This document shows, one piece after another, positions 5,935-7,760 of a stretch of 7,760 nucleotides of DNA. Made by a program: the position numbers and the translations under genes. Source of the stretch: Acidobacteriaceae bacterium (GTDB taxonomy: Bacteria; Acidobacteriota; Terriglobia; Terriglobales; Acidobacteriaceae); contig DAHUXF010000124.1 in NCBI GenBank assembly GCA_027307295.1, positions 1 to 7,760 of the forward strand, written 5' to 3'. The notes below the pieces were generated by a model. It did not search any database, had not been told where the DNA came from, and saw nothing but the letters and a program-made list of their open reading frames with translations. The stretch's first letter is position 1, and each line of letters begins with the position of its first letter.

Positions 5935-7203
5935 TCACCGGATATGGATATTCACCAGATACGGACTGCTGAATTCCGTCTTGTCGCCGGTTTTCTTTCC
6001 GGCCACCGGCAACAACCGTACGGAAAGCGGCTTGTGCCATTTGACCGCCAGGCTTGCCATATCGCCAATGATGTTTTCCAGATCGTGCAATGAAATGTCA
6101 CCGGGCAGCGGCACGGCGTCCAGGCCGGTGCTGCAAACGGACGAATACGACATCAGAGAATCCCGGTTGACAGCGCCCGACTCCCATCGCTGGGCCAGCA
6201 CGGAATCTTCCAGCACCGGCAGCATTAGTCCGCTGTATCCCACCTGCTCCACCGGCACGCGCTTCACTGCGGTAGTGATCGTATAGGCTGTGCTCAGGCT
6301 ACCAGGCGAGCCGATGGACCCTTGCAACAGCGTTTCCATGGCCGCGCCAATGGAAATTTCTTTCAACGGCACCGGCGTTAAATCAATTCCCTGATACTTC
6401 CAGCCGGTGCTTGCGGCCACGCTACGCCCGATCTCTTCCACCTTCTTTGCCTGCACTGTGAGCGCATCTGTCAGTTGCGTTCCTGCTGTTGCCATGTCGC
6501 CGTGCGCGCGCGCAAACACTTCCTGCACGATATTGGCGGACTCAAGACCAATGGCAAATCCATGCCCTGCGCCGCTAGTGTGCGAGACAGGATAAAACGG
6601 CGCTACCGACGGCGGGAACGCTCCGGATGCAAAGCGGAAATTTCCTTCGCTGTTGGTGGTGTGCTCTTCAAGATACTTATTCACGCGCGCGGCGGCATGG
6701 ACTGCGTTCCAGTGGATGCCCGCGTCATCGGCAACTTCTATAAAGCCGTTGATGGTCTGCGTTTCCGCGATGATCCGTGCCAGCAGATCGGCACGCTTAG
6801 GGTCGTCAGAGTCTTTGCTCATTGCCGGGCCGATGTCCGGCGTGAATCCTTCCTGCTGCGCCAGCTTGTCATACTCCCGGAAAAATTCCATCGCCTGCTC
6901 GTCGCTCAGCCCCTGGATAAACTCCGGAAACGGCTGGGTGGTGATGCGTATGGTTTCGATCTCGTATCCGGCTTTGGTAAATGCATCTTTGGCGGAACGC
7001 AGCATGTTCAGCGCTTCCGCCACCTGCGCGCGATACCTTTGCCGGTCCAGGCGCACAAACGCCGTGACCGTACGCACCTTGGGAAGACTTTTGTTGGGAA
7101 GACTGGCCTGGGACGAAGACGGCTGTGCCGTGCTGCCAAGGGGCAGCAGGGTCAACATCATGAGTATCGAAAACAAAAGAGTAGCGGAAGGCCGGAAGCG
7201 CAT
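5935..7203 (-). CDS. Exported DUF711 / UPF0210 family protein
   Basis: The 422-residue protein matches DUF711 (UPF0210), a family of uncertain function whose known structure resembles the barrel of pyruvate formate-lyase-like enzymes. Family blocks are VRTVTAFV at 43-50, GHGFAIGLESANIV at 213-226, DLTPVPLKEISIGAAME at 274-290, the STAYTITTAVKRVP to PVLEDSVLAQRW stretch (304-340), and CSTGLDAVPLPGD (357-369) followed by VRLLPVAGKKTGD (395-407). Residues 1-27 look like a Sec signal peptide (basic start, LLFSILMMLTLLPL core, cleavage near STAQ), whereas typical members are cytoplasmic. The ATG at 7203 was chosen because it gives a normal signal peptide; ATG at 7227 or TTG at 7236 would lengthen its N-region. 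GGAGAA lies about 12 nt upstream. The DUF1272-type gene follows after 7 bp. Confidence 0.85.
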   Translation of the reverse strand: MRFRPSATLLFSILMMLTLLPLGSTAQPSSSQASLPNKSLPKVRTVTAFVRLDRQRYRAQVAEALNMLRSAKDAFTKAGYEIETIRITTQPFPEFIQGLSDEQAMEFFREYDKLAQQEGFTPDIGPAMSKDSDDPKRADLLARIIAETQTINGFIEVADDAGIHWNAVHAAARVNKYLEEHTTNSEGNFRFASGAFPPSVAPFYPVSHTSGAGHGFAIGLESANIVQEVFARAHGDMATAGTQLTDALTVQAKKVEEIGRSVAASTGWKYQGIDLTPVPLKEISIGAAMETLLQGSIGSPGSLSTAYTITTAVKRVPVEQVGYSGLMLPVLEDSVLAQRWESGAVNRDSLMSYSSVCSTGLDAVPLPGDISLHDLENIIGDMASLAVKWHKPLSVRLLPVAGKKTGDKTEFSSPYLVNIHIR

Positions 7204-7345
7204 GGTGAGGAAGTTCTCCGGACGCATTCTACACAAACGCGGCGAGATCCCGATGGGAATCGCGCATGGATATAAGCGCTAAGCCAACGCGGCTCAGATT
7301 GTTGACACACTAAAGTCAGCGCAATGCATGGTGGAACAGGATGCC

Positions 7346-7687
7346 TCAACGTCCGGACTGTGCGCGCCTCTCCATCTGATCGATCAGGACGTTCCATGCA
7401 TCGATCTCAAGCTGGAACTGGTGCTTGAGAGGAGACTGTGTGGTATCCACAAAGGCCAGGTTGGTCTGCATCTGCTGCACCAGCGCGCGCATTCTCTTGA
7501 TGTCGTCACGCAGGGCCTGGGCGTCATCCTTGCGCGATCCCATTTGCCGGATCTGCGCGTTTTCTGCCGCGTTCGCAAGATTGGATTGGCTGCTGGACGC
7601 CTGCGCGCCCATGCCTGGAGTCTGCTGCCCAGTCACAGGCAGCATAAAATAGACGGCAAGAAGAAGAATTGCGGTCTTAGAGATCAT
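7346..7687 (-). CDS. Small secreted helical (coiled-coil-like) hypothetical protein
   Basis: This 113-residue protein begins with a clear signal peptide (MISKTAILLLAVYFMLPVTG, cleavage near residue 20-22). A Ser/Gln/Ala-rich linker (about 22-45) follows, then a charged helical segment (about 50-110) with heptad-like hydrophobics, for example LRDDIKRMRALVQQMQTNL. I recognise no domain. The start at 7687 was chosen because TAGGAGTG lies just upstream and the signal peptide begins there; an in-frame ATG at 7729 has no such support. No lipobox cysteine is present, so a soluble periplasmic or extracytoplasmic location is expected. It is 142 bp upstream of the DUF711 gene on the same strand, so co-transcription is possible but not shown. 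Confidence 0.75.
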   Translation of the reverse strand: MISKTAILLLAVYFMLPVTGQQTPGMGAQASSSQSNLANAAENAQIRQMGSRKDDAQALRDDIKRMRALVQQMQTNLAFVDTTQSPLKHQFQLEIDAWNVLIDQMERRAQSGR

Positions 7688-7740
7688 CGTGACACTCCTA
7701 ATCGTGACGCCATCAATAGAATTGAGCAAAGAGAGCAGTT

Positions 7741-7760
7741 ATGGCAAATTTCCGAGTTGG
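7741..7760 (+). CDS. Possible start of a divergent gene cut by the window edge
   Basis: An ATG at 7741 opens a frame reading MANFRV to the window end and is preceded by AGAGAG about 7 nt upstream, a possible ribosome site. Only six codons are visible, so no identity can be given and it may be chance. Confidence 0.2.

Noticed and set aside
7204..7236. Longer DUF711 start at TTG 7236 or ATG 7227
   Set aside because: Neither has a well-placed Shine-Dalgarno sequence, and both would put extra residues before a standard signal peptide starting at 7203.
6475..7282. Rightward frames of 209-266 codons opposite DUF711
   Set aside because: They are antisense to a conserved family and give Arg/Ser/Cys-rich translations without motifs.
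7302..7330. TTGACA on the rightward strand as a promoter
   Set aside because: The hexamer 17 nt downstream is TGCATG, a poor -10, and no rightward gene follows.
7688..7729. Upstream ATG at 7729 for the small secreted protein
   Set aside because: The TAGGAGTG ribosome site and signal peptide both point to the ATG at 7687.

Overview
This window reads as chromosome from a moderately GC-rich free-living bacterium, most likely an acidobacterium. That placement is inferred, not proven. It rests on the style of the Rho and omega proteins, the exported proteins with long N-terminal extensions, and intergenic elements (ATCTGCGTAAATCTGC-like, GACGCAAAGGGCGC-like, CATCCTGAGCG-like) that I associate with such genomes. 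No tRNA, rRNA, CRISPR array, transposase or phage gene was seen.

Layout. Positions 1-344 are non-coding and repeat-rich. A leftward pair follows: rpoZ (omega subunit of RNA polymerase, 1729-1950) upstream of rho (termination factor, 345-1595). Their 133-bp gap holds two back-to-back hairpins and a C-rich, G-poor leader that could serve Rho autoregulation. A 444-bp AT-rich intergenic region separates rpoZ from a divergent rightward gene (2395-2919) for a DinB/YfiT-type metal-binding protein. The convergent space 2920-3189 contains a 93-nt imperfect palindrome, a near-ideal bidirectional intrinsic terminator and short AT-rich repeats.

The rest of the window runs leftward. From upstream to downstream it encodes a small secreted helical protein (7346-7687), a DUF711/UPF0210 protein with an unexpected signal peptide (5935-7203), a 59-residue eight-cysteine DUF1272-type zinc-ribbon protein (5748-5927) only 7 bp behind it, and a 731-residue exported alpha/beta hydrolase (3190-5385) with its own TTGACA promoter. 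The long rightward reading frames opposite rho, the hydrolase and DUF711 are shadows.

Functionally, rpoZ and rho join an RNA polymerase subunit and a termination factor in one probable transcription unit. The right half is an envelope-directed group: three predicted exported proteins plus a small cytoplasmic zinc protein. I see no defence or mobile system. The points most worth following up are the exported DUF711 protein paired with a DUF1272 partner, the structured rpoZ-rho spacer, and the repeat-laden intergenic regions.
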